NCBI GenBank assembly: GCA_025766275.1
Contig: JAFKAC010000001.1
Coordinates: forward strand, 1,798,001 to 1,862,000
DNA length: 64,000 bases
Reading direction: 5' to 3'
From: Lactarius indigo
Taxonomy: Eukaryota; Basidiomycota; Agaricomycetes; Russulales; Russulaceae
This document shows, piece by piece, positions 1 through 12,077 of this stretch; positions within the stretch are counted from its first letter, which is position 1, and every line of letters begins with the position of its first letter. The position numbers and the translations under genes were made by a program. The notes under the pieces are model-generated. The model searched no databases. It was not told where the DNA came from and worked only from the letters and a program-made list of their open reading frames with translations.

Positions 1-98
1 GCCATTCGCTCCAGTCTGAGTTCTTATCACCACTTCCCAAAGACGCTGCGAACCATCATCCCGGGTTTAAAGGACCCTCTTCGGAAGCCCCCCGACCG

Positions 99-3000
99 AT
101 GGAAGCAACCCTTGTTAATCCCACTCCCGCGCCCCCGCAGGCTGAGGCGGCGGGTTCTCTCGGTCATATGAACTACGACTCTCTAGAAAACTTACTTACT
201 TCCCATCTCCCTCAGTCGCAGGAGGCTGGATCAGATGAAAACTCCGAGCAGAATGGCGAGCAAGCGCTCGAGTCTCACGAGGTCATCGAGTTGCAGGCGT
301 TCAGTGAACGGAAGGAGTGGATTGTGGAAAAGATCAACGTGCGTGTCCCAGCCCCTGTTTCTTCTGCGCCCGCTTGTTCTTGACTATGGCTCCAAATAGC
401 TCTTAGAGGGCATGGCCCCTATTGAGGTTTTTGCCGGCCTTGACGCCGTGCGCGCCTCTGCTCCCGCAGAATCGGGGTTGCCGACGCGGGAGCAACTTAA
501 ACAATGGCTCGTAGAGCACGACAAAATTGAGAAGGAGACCGAGATATTTGACTCTGGCGAACTCAAAAAGTTCAAGAAGATCACCAAGGGTCAGTGCATA
601 GCGAGCTCTCCCATTCTCCGTCCTTCCTCGAGCTTGAACGACCGATACAGCGGCCTCAAAGCGTAACCTATCCCCCCAAGACACGGACATAATAGAGCTC
701 ACGTTGACGACCATATATGAATTCGACAAGTTGCTACACCTCCTGAGGGACAGGTCTGAGAACTTAGATTTGCTCGGCACCCGATTGTCCTGGGAGGAAC
801 AGCGTTGTGCGGCATGGGCGGACCAACGTCAATTAATCCATGATCTGCAAAACTTCCTGTCCCAGCGGGCCAGGTGGTCTCCGTCTGTCTATGACGCTCT
901 CCCTCAGACGGAAGGTCCCGCTTCCACCCCCACCCCCACACTCTCCCGCCGTGGCTCCGTCGCTTCCTTGGCATCGGAGGCTTCCAGTTCGTCCTCTTCT
1001 GGATTCTCGCGCACCGCTCGCTTCAAACTAGGCGAGGCTCTTTCAAGGGAAGCTGCTCAATTTGCCGGCCGTATCTCTAGCTTGCGTCACGGAAAGATTG
1101 CGGCAGCTGGTAAAGCCTTGGACAAAATCATTGAGAATAGGCCCGTTCCAGGGGAGCTGTTGGATGAGCAGGACAAATTGGAAGAACAAGGTGTCGATGC
1201 CATGGAGAATGTTGGGAGATTCGTTATGAGCGTCGTTACCCAATGGCGAAAGTGCGTTCACTTTTTCCCACATTAATTGGGGCTTTCTGACGATTGGTAG
1301 GGCCGATGAATTCTATGTGGAGACTATGAAAGACCAGGCGTCGGCACAAAGCTTGCTCGATGACATAGAAGCCGCGCAACTTACTCACCCTTCCTCCCGC
1401 CAAGACTCTGTTTTTTCTGCACGTGCTGGCGCCATCGTCAAGAGGCTCTCATCACGCGAGAATCCTTGTTCGGTCATCTCCGGCTTCCCCCGCCCTACCC
1501 ATACCCTTTTCCCAGACCAACCAAGCGCGAACAACTCCATCACCAAGGTCCTCGGCGAGGAATTGGAAATAGGTCTTTCTCTGGCCGCAAGGCTGGAGAG
1601 GAGTGCTCTCGATTACCATGCCGCGTGTGAAGCCGTAAGAAGGGCTGAGCATAGTGTCACGTCAGTAAATGAGCTCTCAAACTCCTATGTTTCTACTCTG
1701 CACCATATGCTCAACGGTGTTGACTCGTCCGATGGTGACGGTACACCGCCCGATGTGACAACGGAGTTGTGCCTCCGCGAGACCAAGCATGCCGCCTTTC
1801 TCGCTCTCCTCCCTTCTCTTTTGCAGCAACTAGACAAGTCTGATGAAGAAGCTGGCAGGGTCCTTCCTATAGCCCACGCGTCCCTACTTGGTTTAGCCGA
1901 TATCAACGTCGAACCCGGATTCAAAGATCGGTTATCGTTGGCGATTCGGCGCTTAGAGGACGTAAGGGGCGAATCGGAAAACACCCGTGCAGTGATGACG
2001 GAACGTGTCAATCTCCTTCGGGACGCTCGGAAGATCTGGGTTTCTGCAGGTTCCATTCTCAAAGACCTCGGCACAATTCTTGGCGAGCTCGATGACCTCA
2101 TGGAACAGCAAAAGTGGAAATCGAGCACCACAAGTCACTTACCGCCAACACCCGAAAGTATGAACGCATCGTTGCCACTGTCCAACAGGACCTTGGAAAA
2201 CGCGTCAGAACAGGTTGCGCTGTTACAGGCCAGCTTTGATCAAGACGTACATACCGGCGTCTCTGTTCTTCCCGGGGCTGTCGGCCCAAGTTTGCGCATG
2301 TACCTTGTCAAATGCCGTGAAGGGCTTTCGGCGATTCTCGAACACTCACGACAGATGATTCGGCTCACGGACAATATCAACAGACAGGCCCTCGCCATGG
2401 CAGCTATCCGCGACGAAACTCACGACCTCCAAACGCGCCTAGAAGATACCGAGAGTCGGTTTGACGTGCTGGCGGAGCAAATTCTAGATGGATCATCGCC
2501 GGATGATCTTGACGATCGGCATCTAGATTTAGCCTCTGATGCAACATCCATTCAAGTTGCCTGCCAGACGTTCATGGACGGTCTACCACGTCGCGTCGTC
2601 TTTGTATCACCAGACTCTTCCGGCACAGCGACCTCCAACATGTCAACCCCCGGTACAAGGCGCCGCGTTTCTCCGCAGGACTTGACTCTGGATACTCTAC
2701 AGTCTTCTCCCTTTGAACCCCCAATAGACCTCACACACCTTGACCACGTCGTTCGTACTGATTGTAACGCATTTGCGTTGCATGTCGCAGGCGGTGTTTC
2801 TTCTCTTCAACGGAAGATGGCACATCTTGACGTCGTACAAGATGCGCACGCGGTGGACCTCAAGTTGGTAACCCTAAAGGAGGCCATAACATCCGCCGAA
2901 GAACGTCTTGAGGCAATTCGTGAAACAGTCTCTACTGTCCCGGAAACGTTCGACTCTATTAACCAGCTAGCTCATGTAGCTGGCGAGGTTGACCCGCTCT

Positions 3001-5460
3001 TTGGCGCTCGGCGTTCCGAGATTTCGCAATCCTTACCTCCCATTCGGCAACTACTCCACAAAATGCACACTACATGCAACAAGTCCCCTGCCAGCGAGCA
3101 TTTGCCCCTGTCGAGAAGCCAGACTACTGACGATTTGGAGGCAAAGTTTCAGGCTTGGAGCGATAGCGCAAAAGCACTCCTATCTGGCATCCGACAGAAA
3201 GAGGAGCGGCTTAGAGCGGCCCAGCGAGCGAAGATCGAGCAGGAGCGACTGGCAGCAGAGGCGGCTGAGAAATTGGCGAAGGAGCAGGCCGAAGCCGAGG
3301 CAAAGCGGAAAGCTGAGGAGGAACGGGAAAGAGAGGAGGCGGAAAGGGCGGAGCACCTGCGCAGAGAACAGGCCGAAGCCGAAGAAAGAATCCGTCGGGA
3401 GCGTGCAGAGGCGGCGCAGGAACAGGTCAGGAATGAGACAGTCGTGTCCCCAGGCCTTGCGTTCCCGACCGCCAACGACGATATCGACTCTACCGAGGAT
3501 AATTCTGGTATGTCATCTCCAGCTACTTGCTTCGAGTACGACTTGAGTGTTTGCTAGACGTATTTGGCTCGCCTGAACCCTCCGTGGATTTGTCCCAAGT
3601 TCAGTTACACGTTGCAGAGCTCCGAAGGCGACTCCGGTCCTTGGGTATCAATGCCTCAGTCAAGCAGTCGCCATCGTCTGCTTCACCACTTCCAACAGTC
3701 GAAAAACACAATATGATGGCTTCCCAGCTTGCTGAAGTGACTAGTGAGGCAACACAGCTACCAGCCAACATACCAAGTGTTACCGTCGACGCAGAATTGA
3801 AGTCTCTCCGAGACGAACTGGAGAATACTCATCAGCTTCTGCCTCGCGCACTCAATCTTGCGCGGTTTGGGACTCTCGTGCAAGACTGTGACAACGCGCT
3901 CAGTGACTTGCTGGAACACATCGATAGCTACCCGGCGCCACCATCAGGACCTCTCTCAGCGGATTATGTCAGCTCCCCTCTGTTGCCGCCCGAGGAGCAG
4001 CTGGGTGGTCGCCTCACTTTCACGAAGAATCTGATTAACAATTTGGAGGAAGAGTTTGTCCGCGTTGCGGATGAACCAAGGGCTTCTTCGGAGCGGGAGC
4101 GCATTGTGCAGACATGGGCTGAGCTGGAATCCATGGCTTTCGATCGAATCAATGGTCGGAAATCGCGACCACCTAGCACCATCAGTTCTGGTCGCCAGAG
4201 CCGCGCGTCCATTGGCGGCCCCCGTCCAAGTTCAAAACTTCAGAAGAAGTCTAGCCCATATTCATCGCTCTCAGCTGGGTCCTCGTCCCGCGGACCTTCA
4301 CACGCACCAGCGCCGGCTCATCCCTCAACGTCGACCTGGAGAGTCCCCCATCATGCAGCACCCATGCCGAATCGCTCTTCGAGCAGGCTTTCTGTCGTGT
4401 CTTCGAATAGATCAGTCTCCGGACCCATGGCTGCGACCTCAAGACTCTTTAATTCTACTTTTGCTTCGCGGCAGCGCACCATTAGTCTGTCTTCTACCAC
4501 TTCGAGTCGCGTCTCGAGTCCCGTCCCCAACAACAACCCAGGCAGAAGATCGATGGAACCTTCCCGTCTCCAACTTTCCCAAGCGAGCCATTTAAGGCGT
4601 ACAGTCTCACCTACCCCTTCTGATGCCTCTGGAGCGTCGCGCTCTTTTTCGGTTGCTGCGAACCCAATACGTCCTGCATGGGGCCGGCCACCTCGGTTCT
4701 CCTTTCCGTCTTCAAACCTGCACAAGTCACCTCCAAAGAGTAGACCGCCGCCACCACCGCCAAGGAAACCCTATGTTGCTAATCCTAAGAGCAAATTGGA
4801 CGTGGCAGTTGGAGACGTCGTCAACAAGCTCCCTGACGATGTGGACATCAAGGTCGAAGTGGCCCATGAAACATGGCAAGACCGAAGTGGAAAATACTGG
4901 ATAGGGGGCGAGGACCCGAAGCTTTGCTTCTGCCGTATACTCCGTTCACATGCGGTCATGGTGCGTGTCGGTGGTGGTTGGATGGAACTCTCCAAGTGCG
5001 TTATCTATGCCCTCCGGTCTTTTGTTTATCGCTGACCCCAAGTGGCAGATTCATACAAACTCATTTCGCTGACATGTTCCGACTTCTTCCTGAGCCAATG
5101 CCGTATCTGGGCTCAAGAGAAGAGAAATGGATCAGCTCTTCAACGCTTCTCGAAGCTCCAGAACTGATTACACCTCCACGGCCTCCAAGAACACCGGAGC
5201 CCGGCAGCGGTGGAATTTCACTCCCTTCGTTCGCACTATCGACTCCTAGCGGGCGGAGTCCACAATCTATCAAGACGCACTCTTCTCCTGGCTCTCCTTT
5301 GACGGCCCTCCAGTTCCTCAGACGTGTCGACGGGGAAGGCGGCCTCGTAAGGCCTTCTACACCAACAACGAAGGGGTCCCTACTACACAATCATGGCCGT
5401 CCTCCTCTCCCATTCGCACCTATGAGGTCCCCCAATAGAGTACCCGTATGGAAACCATAG
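99..5460 (+). CDS. GAR (Gas2-related) domain, long coiled-coil cytoskeletal protein
   Basis: Six exons join in frame with GT-AG introns: 99-338, 400-589, 696-1251, 1301-3507, 3558-4995 and 5049-5460, giving about 1680 aa. The start is the first ATG of the open frame at 99; a 5' exon outside the window cannot be excluded. The first two thirds are mostly alpha-helical and spectrin-like, with a charged coiled coil (AKEQAEAEAKRKAEEERE) near genomic 3200-3430. A Ser/Pro-rich disordered stretch follows, with a proline run (RPPPPPPRK). The conserved GAR domain then spans the last intron: YWIGGEDPKLCFCRILRSH, then VMVRVGGGWMELSKFI, with its two cysteines. In animal Gas2 and spectraplakin proteins this domain binds microtubules. 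I infer a microtubule- or cytoskeleton-linking role. The C-terminal 130 residues are low-complexity. No frameshift was seen. Confidence 0.85.
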
Positions 5461-7640
5461 CGCGTGGCGCTGCACCACCCGCATTTCTTTTGTTTGATCT
5501 AGCTTTCGATTTCTTGTCATCATTCATACCAGAGACACTGCATGCTACTTTTTTCCGGGATATACGTAGATTAACCCCGTGCTTTATTTCAGACGCATTT
5601 CTAGACTTGTACGACATCACGGACTATTATTCAATGTATGGGTTATCGTAATGGTCAACACGCTGCTATTCCCCAGACTTCAGGCTTCAGGGACCGGTCC
5701 TTCTATCACCTCATCTATGACTGCCTCCGTTACACCCGGCAGCGTACCAAACATCCTCGCTCAATGGAATGGGGGCGCACTCGAACCCACCCTTTGAAAA
5801 TTATCACAGGGGAGGGGGACAAGGCTCGGTTCCTTTGTCTCTTCATACAGGAAAGCGGCGCAGTGTCAAAACCTGAGATGGCCCCTACCGGACCATATGA
5901 AGGTGCTCCCGGACCTCAAAGGCCTCAACTAGGCCTCAACGGCCTCAACCCCTGACCCTGCCATCGGGCAATCCGTAAGTGAACTTGCTTTGGTATCTCT
6001 CCTTAGGACACATGTCTCTCGCCTCGTTTGCCCCGCCCCTGTTTCATCTTCCAGCGCGGTTCCTTGACCTTTTTTTTTTGGATCCATTTATATCCTGGCT
6101 GATAGGTCGTAAGCCCAGACCGGACGCAGTAACGCGAAGGTACTCCCCGGCAGTAATAGGTCACAAAATTGCTGGGGATTATGGGTGCATAGACCATATC
6201 GGGACCCACCATTGCAGGCGAGCTATAGTATTAGGCGTTGAGTCTCAAAATAGTTGACCATGGCGTCAGACGCCGAGAGTTTATTTTCCCCCCCTGGGCA
6301 AGGCCCCTTCGGTTCCTTGACCTTACCCTTTAAGCTTTAGGGCTGACTCTGACCGCTCTATCGTCTTTGGATCTTATTTACTACATTACGCTCTGGCGCA
6401 CGTGAGTCTCGACTCGTTACCTACATATTTCGACATATTCTATTTTTAAAACCGGTCTTGTATTATGCACTGTACCAGAATAAATATTGTTCAAAAAAAG
6501 TGAGCACAAGCCAATACAATCGCCTTGTCCTCACACGGGGTGGCGGATCATATACACATGTCATTCGCGAGCAGGAATTGGAGGCAGATGGCCAGTACTC
6601 TATCAAGTACTGTAATGACGGCTGCTTGACCCTTGGCTTGACCAGCTGGTTCCTAAGTATCACACGATATGCAGTGGCGCTGACGGCCATTCCAAATTGC
6701 ACCAGAGTTGTAACAGTTAGTAGAAGCGAGTAGAATGCGAGAAAATAAACGAATCTGAGAAAGTACATTGCCCCTGAGGGGCACTCCAAAAAATAATCGG
6801 GCAGGCACGAGACCGTAACGGCCGTAACAAGCACGAGGCCGAGCGTGGTACGTGGATCCTACTGCCGCTCGGACCTCCGGCGGAACAAATCCGCCAAGTT
6901 GCAAACAGTTAGTACTTGTGTCCTTACAGTAATTCACGGCATTTGTCAATGATTGTTTTCGCACCTCCACCACTACGTTGAAATGCAACTCGACCTCAGC
7001 CCAACTCAGCATTAAGAGCGCATTTGGCATCGCTACACTGTTTGTGATTTGTCACACCCACCCGCAATATATTTTATTTCCATTCGCTGCACAGTACGGG
7101 ACTCGCTCCATATTCCATCTGGACCGCCGTAAAGGCGAGATGACATCGCTTCGGCTCACTAGCGTTCAAGTTTCTTGCTACTTCACCAATTAGTAAGTAG
7201 GAACTCGGCACTATCATTTACAGGTCTATACCTACACAATGATACAACTGGGTCCTTGCTGTAGTAGTAATTTCATATAACATGCCAACCTCTCCTTTTT
7301 CCCATTTGTCAATTACCGTAGCCCTCATAGCCTTGGTTTGACGGTGTGAGGTGACGGCAATTCACTGAAAGTCCTTTTCAAGTTCTGTGATTACGTGGAC
7401 CGAAGATCGGCTACTCCCCCAGGGAATCGGCTAATCTCAACGCCAACGCAGTTCCTTGGGCCTTAGAACTACTACAGCGAGATCCAGTTCGATAGGTCCC
7501 ATGCAGATGGAGTTCATAGTTAAGTAGTTTTTGAAATTATTGAGACTGCAGTTATCTTGGATAATTTGAGGTTATTAAAATAGTTATCCACTTTCTCTGC
7601 GTGCCACATTGTAAAAATAAGGTTATCTCCTACTTATCCG
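5461..7640. other. gene-poor interval
   Basis: No conserved gene was recognised in these 2.2 kb. Near 5915-5955 the motif GGCCTCAA recurs three to four times with short spacers. The minus strand of about 6463-7030 carries hydrophobic stretches such as FVYFLAFYSLLLTVTTLVQ that could be a decayed multi-pass membrane protein, but frames are broken and the family is not certain. The rest is AT-richer filler without clear ORFs. Confidence 0.4.
6463..7030 (-). pseudogene. possible decayed membrane-protein relic
   Basis: Two overlapping minus-strand frames carry peptide that looks like fragments of a fungal multi-pass membrane protein. One has a hydrophobic helix (FLAFYSLLLTVTTLVQFGMA) followed by a polar loop. 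The upstream one contains MLSWAEVELHFNVVVEV. The pattern faintly resembles the basidiomycete DUF6533/DUF6534 families. The frames do not join with obvious splice sites and there is no full-length ORF. This could equally be chance; it is recorded only because nothing else explains the hydrophobic run. Confidence 0.2.
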
Positions 7641-7644
7641 GCCG

Positions 7645-8120
7645 CTTGTGACTGCGTCGAGCGCCAGCCCGACATCTCCCTCAAGGAGCTGCAGACAGAG
7701 CCCCGTGAAGCCTTCAACGTTGAGGCCCAGTTGCAGACAATCGCACGCACTCTCCAAAGTGTGGGTTATACGGTACGTCCTATTCCACCAACGCTGACAA
7801 TGTCAATCCCGTACATAGGTCACACGGTCCGCTCTGGAGCGAAATGAGCGAGACCGTGCCGAGTTTCGGACCCTCATCAACACAAATTACAACCCGGAGC
7901 AGTTGGTTCTCATCGATGAGAGCTACTTCAACCAGCTCACGTTGAGGATGCCGTACGCGTGATCGCTACGAGGCGCATGTGCAACTTGGACTCGGTTCGA
8001 GTTTTTCCTTCGGGGTACCAAGTATCATTCTCCCTGCCATCATCTATCCCCTAGATGGTATTCCCCATCTCGAAGTTCTTAAGAACGTGATCACTGGTGA
8101 CAACTTGCCGCCGTTATGTT
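7645..8120 (+). pseudogene. relic of an IS630/Tc1-type DDE transposase
   Basis: Read on the plus strand, 7660-7770 encodes ERQPDISLKELQTEPREAFN and then QTIARTLQSVGYT, a helix-turn-helix-like N-terminal region. A candidate intron follows, from the GT at 7772 to the TAG ending near 7819. The next exon gives VTRSALERNERDRAEFRTL and then NYNPEQLVLIDESYFNQLT, which contains the first catalytic-type Asp of the DDE_3 fold (LVLIDES). The following fragments (GSSFSFGVPSIILPAIIYPL, then DGIPHLEVLKNVITGD) are in other frames. Frame breaks and the missing C-terminal half, with the remaining DDE residues, show it is dead. No terminal inverted repeats were identified. This is the clearest transposon remnant in the window. 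Confidence 0.75.
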
Positions 8121-8777
8121 CATGGATGCTAAGGTCATGCTTGCTCTAGCCAAGTCACGCCCCGACGTCTCTCCTGAGCGGCCACCTGTAACACTGGCTC
8201 ATCAATACAGTGTGCTTTTGTATTCCATATCTCCAATATATCGAGATTCGTTGGGCTTCGCTGCATGGTGCCATCTTGTGGAAAAGTAGCCGCAATGCAC
8301 CCTCACACCTGCGAAGTTCAACTTCGTCGAAAATCATGTGCTGATGATATAATTTGCATGTTTCCTGGAAAACCCACACAACTTCAGCCCTATGCTGTAA
8401 TTGGGACGCGAACGGCCTATCGAATTGGATCTCGCTGTAAAGAATTAGTACCTGTCCGGTTACTTGTTCTCAAGGACTAGACCGGAATATGTGTCTAAAT
8501 TTCGCCCTCGTTTGTACGCAAAGCTGCACTGCTGTCCTGATTGACGTGTCCATTCCACCATTCTTCCGGCGATCAGGCATAGACATCCCCGCGATCTACT
8601 CCGTAACTGGGGAATTGTTGATTATAAAAGGGGACGTCTTTCGACGAATCCTGCAGCATCCTGGTATATTCTCTCACTCAGGGACAACTTGCTATTCTCT
8701 CAACTATCTTCACTTAACAAGCAAGTGCCCTTCATCAATTGCATCCCAGATTTATTGACCCCACTCGTTTCAGAGCC
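8121..8777. other. intergenic region, promoter of the orphan gene
   Basis: No gene was seen between the transposase relic and the orphan gene at 8778. The only regulatory-looking sequence is the TATA-like box at 8623-8630. Confidence 0.4.
8623..8630 (+). promoter_or_regulatory. TATA-like box
   Basis: TATAAAAG followed by a G-run lies 148 bp upstream of the ATG at 8778. A C/T-rich stretch near 8670-8690 could hold the transcription start. It is seen in sequence only. Confidence 0.4.
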
Positions 8778-10441
8778 ATGTCCAAGTTCTCAACTCTCGA
8801 TCGCTCTCCGTCTGCCGAGACCTTTGTTGCTGGCATGGAGCTGGGCACTTCAGTGGATGGCATTTCTGGCGACATGCCCGCCAGTGCCATTGATCCTACC
8901 ACAATCACCTCTCAACCAGTGGTAGATGACAAAACCGGGACCCAGTACAGCCTTCGCTTGATCGAGAGTCTTCGCGAACTCGACGTCAGTGAGGTCTTCA
9001 GTGCTAACGCGTCTATCACTTTTGCTGGTGGCGATGTCGAGGCTAGTGTCAATACTGCATTCGATTTCTCTCACTCGCATGCCTCGACTGGACACAGCAT
9101 GCTAATCGTTCTTCAATGCGAGAAGCGCGGACCTTCCATACGCATTGGCAATGGTGCCAAGCTCACGGAGGCAGCCAAGTCCTTGATCAACAACCCTTCT
9201 GTGTTCCGTGAACGGTACGGTGACTATTATGTCCACGAGATTTCTCGTGAAGCTAGGTTCACTGCGGTCTGGTAAGTTTTCATTTTGATCGACGTATATA
9301 CCAAGACAAATGCGTTTTTATTATAGGAAATGCACTTCCCAGTCCGAGTCCACCATGATCAAGTTCAAAGGCTCCGTTAGCGCCAATGTTGATACCCAAG
9401 GGTCGGGAAAGCTCGAAACACAGCTCAATAGCGCGGCAAAGGAAAGCAACATTTCTATGGAAGTCCAATATAATGTCCTCGGAGACATGGGAAGTTCCCA
9501 GATCAATGTAAACGCAGGCGTTACCGAAAATCTCGCTCTATTCAACGCCAGCTGCATTCCCGTCCCAAGCTCTGTACGCCTCCGCCATTACAGCAATATC
9601 GAGCCCGAGATCCCAAGAACCATCTCAATGGATCCTGATCTGTACGTTCGCACTCGCAAGGCTTTCGACGATATTCGTCTCGCGGTGCTCTTGAACAGTA
9701 CCCTCCCCGGTGACGAAAGTTCGAGAATTAGGAGTCGTCGCAAGATCGAGGAATTGTTCCGAGAAATTTATTCCAAACGTTCCAACTACTTGATGGATCC
9801 CCAGGATCTGTCGAATGTGCTCAATAACCTTGCAGCTTTGCTTGAGGGGTTTCATCAAACTCTCGCTCGTCACGAGCTCATCACCAGCCTTCGAAACCTC
9901 AGCTATGATGATATTATTCGGTACGTTCTTCGCTATTTCTGAGCCTTTTGCCAACTAACACCACCGATTTTGCAGGGGGCATCTCATTGATTACACGGAT
10001 GATACTGCGGCCTGGGTCCGCAGTCAAAGGGGCATAGGGACCTTCTCCGTTGGAAGGACGAACCCCAGCGCAGAAGATATCAAGAAATATGGCATTGAGC
10101 ACGTTTCCCAAGGCCCTGGAATGGAAACTAGTCAGGAATATGCCCTCCTCCGCCAGGTCTGGGGTAGTTTGGGATTCCCAGGGGGGACGGGAGTCCATGG
10201 CACGGTTATCGGATTTACCGTCAACAACCATTGGACAGATGGTACGAATGGGTGGTGGGGCATCGTCCCGAAGGCGAACCCGCTTGGAAAGAAGGACGTG
10301 AGGGTTTCTGTGCAGTCGGAGGGATCGAGGGGAATGCATGTGAGTTACAGGCCATTGTCTCAGATTGATGGTAGACTGACTACGTGATATTAGTGGAGCT
10401 TGGACGTTTGGTATATCCCGACTCATTTGTATAATGCCTGA
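8778..10441 (+). CDS. orphan protein, possibly MACPF-like
   Basis: Four exons join cleanly: 8778-9271, 9327-9920, 9976-10339 and 10394-10441, giving 499 aa. The ATG at 8778 was chosen because the open frame upstream has no ATG. No signal peptide or membrane segment is evident. The N-terminal half holds alternating beta-type sequence. RYGDYYVHEISREARFTAVW resembles the YGDYYV/G-type core seen in fungal MACPF-like proteins, with two amphipathic stretches nearby. That assignment is weak: the classical GTHY signature is absent. The middle is helical (RIRSRRKIEELFREIYSKR). The C-terminal 130 residues are Gly/Trp-rich (DGTNGWWGIV, then WSLDVWYIP) and look like a beta domain. Function is unknown. 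It stands alone between a transposase relic and an OYE pseudogene, which is an accessory setting. Confidence 0.75.
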
Positions 10442-11053
10442 GTACTCTTTCAGTTGTCTGCATCTTGTAAAGGACGTGCCAATGTGAATATAATAGTAGC
10501 TTCGTGCATCGTCAAGCTTCGCAGCTGTACGAGCCCGAAACTGCCTATTTTCGGACTCTCGATCGCCCCGGCCGCGCGCCTTTCGTCCGTGTTCTCATTT
10601 CCTTGCTTATGCACCTTTCCTTAACCCTTTGTATACAATACATTTCCTTTTTGCTAAATACACACAGCGCCGTGTCGCCACTTGTACCTCTTAAGGTTTA
10701 CCTGTGAGCCCAGTTCGAGTCGGGCCCAATCAAGGGTACTCCAAACTGTCTGCTTGTTCGTCATTTTCACCTTCCTTCCCCCTTGGAGCGGAACACACCT
10801 TCGAACTCACTTGGACCCCTCAGCATCATTACAATGTATGTTTGGTCAGCAGAACGTGGCGTGCTAATTTTGTATTCATACGACTGCCGCGAGCAGTTTG
10901 GCGTTGGGAGACCCATCATGCCGGAAAATATGATAACCTTGGACGAATAGGGACTGGAATTGCTGCGACTGTAAGTACGTAACCCGCTTTGATTATGTTG
11001 CTGTATAAAGTACAGTGTAATCCCGTTTCTATGGTGTTTGAGTCACTCCGTCA
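10442..11053. other. intergenic region
   Basis: No convincing coding sequence, repeat or RNA gene was recognised here. Short ORFs on both strands lack recognisable motifs. Confidence 0.4.
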
Positions 11054-11835
11054 CTATGCCTGCAGAGGGACGACGTTGTTGGCCAACGGATAATGAATGT
11101 ATCCAGACGCAGCCCCCGTAGCGTAGAATGTATCAAGGTGATAGCGTGTCGCAGAGAGTCCCTCCTTCAAACGCAAAGGAAGATCGGGCTGCAATGTGGA
11201 CTGAGAAATGGCCCCACGAACTGTCGGATACACATTTGCCATGAATTGGCGACCAAACGCGACTAAAACTCCGCGGCAGCACCGTCCATGCTACCCGGGG
11301 CAATCACCCCAGATTCTCTGCAATACCTCGTTTAATTGAGCGCAGTTTTGGTCCGTGACGTCCCCGTCAGTGGTGCTATCAGCCCCAGATCCAATTTACC
11401 CGTGCCTATAAAAAAACCGCATTAGAGAGCCCGGAAACAACTACGAGACGGGTATTCGTCACCGTGAAACTTGGACCATGGGCGATCAAAACCTGTGTCG
11501 ATGGCATTGCTTGCTGCCTTCAAGTATAGATGGGCATATTCTTTGATCTCTGGGCTGGGGGCAACAACATCAAACGCGCCTCCCTGCCTGAGGATGACAG
11601 GATTGGCAGGATGGCATGTACAATATAGCATCTGTAACCTTTGTGCGGCAAAATCAGTGGATACAGTAGTCGTAGGACGTGGAGAAACACAAACCGTTTT
11701 CCGTCCTGTGATTTGAACGGCGTTCCCGGTACGCTCGAAAGTTGCGCGTAGTAACTTACGTCTTGGCAAGTTCACCGTGGACGTGATCCTGATTTGCACG
11801 GAGGCGGTGCGATTATTGGAGTGTTCCTCCACTTC
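11054..11835 (-). pseudogene. decayed Old Yellow Enzyme (NADH:flavin oxidoreductase)
   Basis: Fragments of an OYE-family flavoenzyme lie in order on the minus strand. From 5' to 3' they are: a piece near 11550-11620 reading CHPANPVILRQGGAFDVVAP (family ALGRAANP...DVVAPS region); EIKEYAHLYLKAASNAIDTG followed by FDRPWSKFHG (family EIKEYV...AGFDGVEIHG, here damaged); a weak VLQRIWGDCPG piece near 11310; and the C-terminus LVAFGRQFMAN, a candidate intron, then PDLPLRLKEGLSATRYHLDT and FYATGAASGYIHYP, ending at the stop at 11054. The N-terminal FMN-binding start is missing, as is most of the segment between the GFD and FGR motifs. The catalytic-site region is damaged. I call it a pseudogene; a misassembled active gene is less likely because large blocks are gone. 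Confidence 0.75.
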
Positions 11836-11978
11836 CAGAGGCTGTGAGTGGTTGGCGTTCGTCAGGCATACTCTTCTTTTTCACATTTCTGATCTTCCAT
11901 TTCGCAATCTGATGGCTGCGTCGAAAGCGGACAAATAGGGGTCGCAGAGGATCGTTGCGCCCACGTGACACGATATCT

Positions 11979-11997
11979 GACGCGTCTTTGACGCGTC
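11979..11997 (+). promoter_or_regulatory. paired MCB (MluI cell-cycle box) sites
   Basis: Two identical palindromes GACGCGTC lie at 11979-11986 and 11990-11997, one helical turn apart (11 bp), and 80-100 bp upstream of the ATG of the HEI10-like gene. ACGCGT is the binding site of the MBF factor (Mbp1/Swi6 type), which in yeasts drives G1/S and premeiotic S-phase genes. A CACGTG E-box sits just upstream near 11962. Regulation of the gene by MBF is an inference. Confidence 0.55.
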
Positions 11998-12077
11998 CTG
12001 GCGCATCTGACTCTGGGTCTGGCCTAGTGCCAGTCCGCTCAGCTTTCTGCTCTTTTCTTCTACTTTCATTGCCTTTC

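Noticed and set aside
403..780. 125-aa minus-strand ORF opposite the GAR-domain gene
   Set aside because: Antisense of exons 2 and 3 of the GAR gene, which join in frame on the plus strand.
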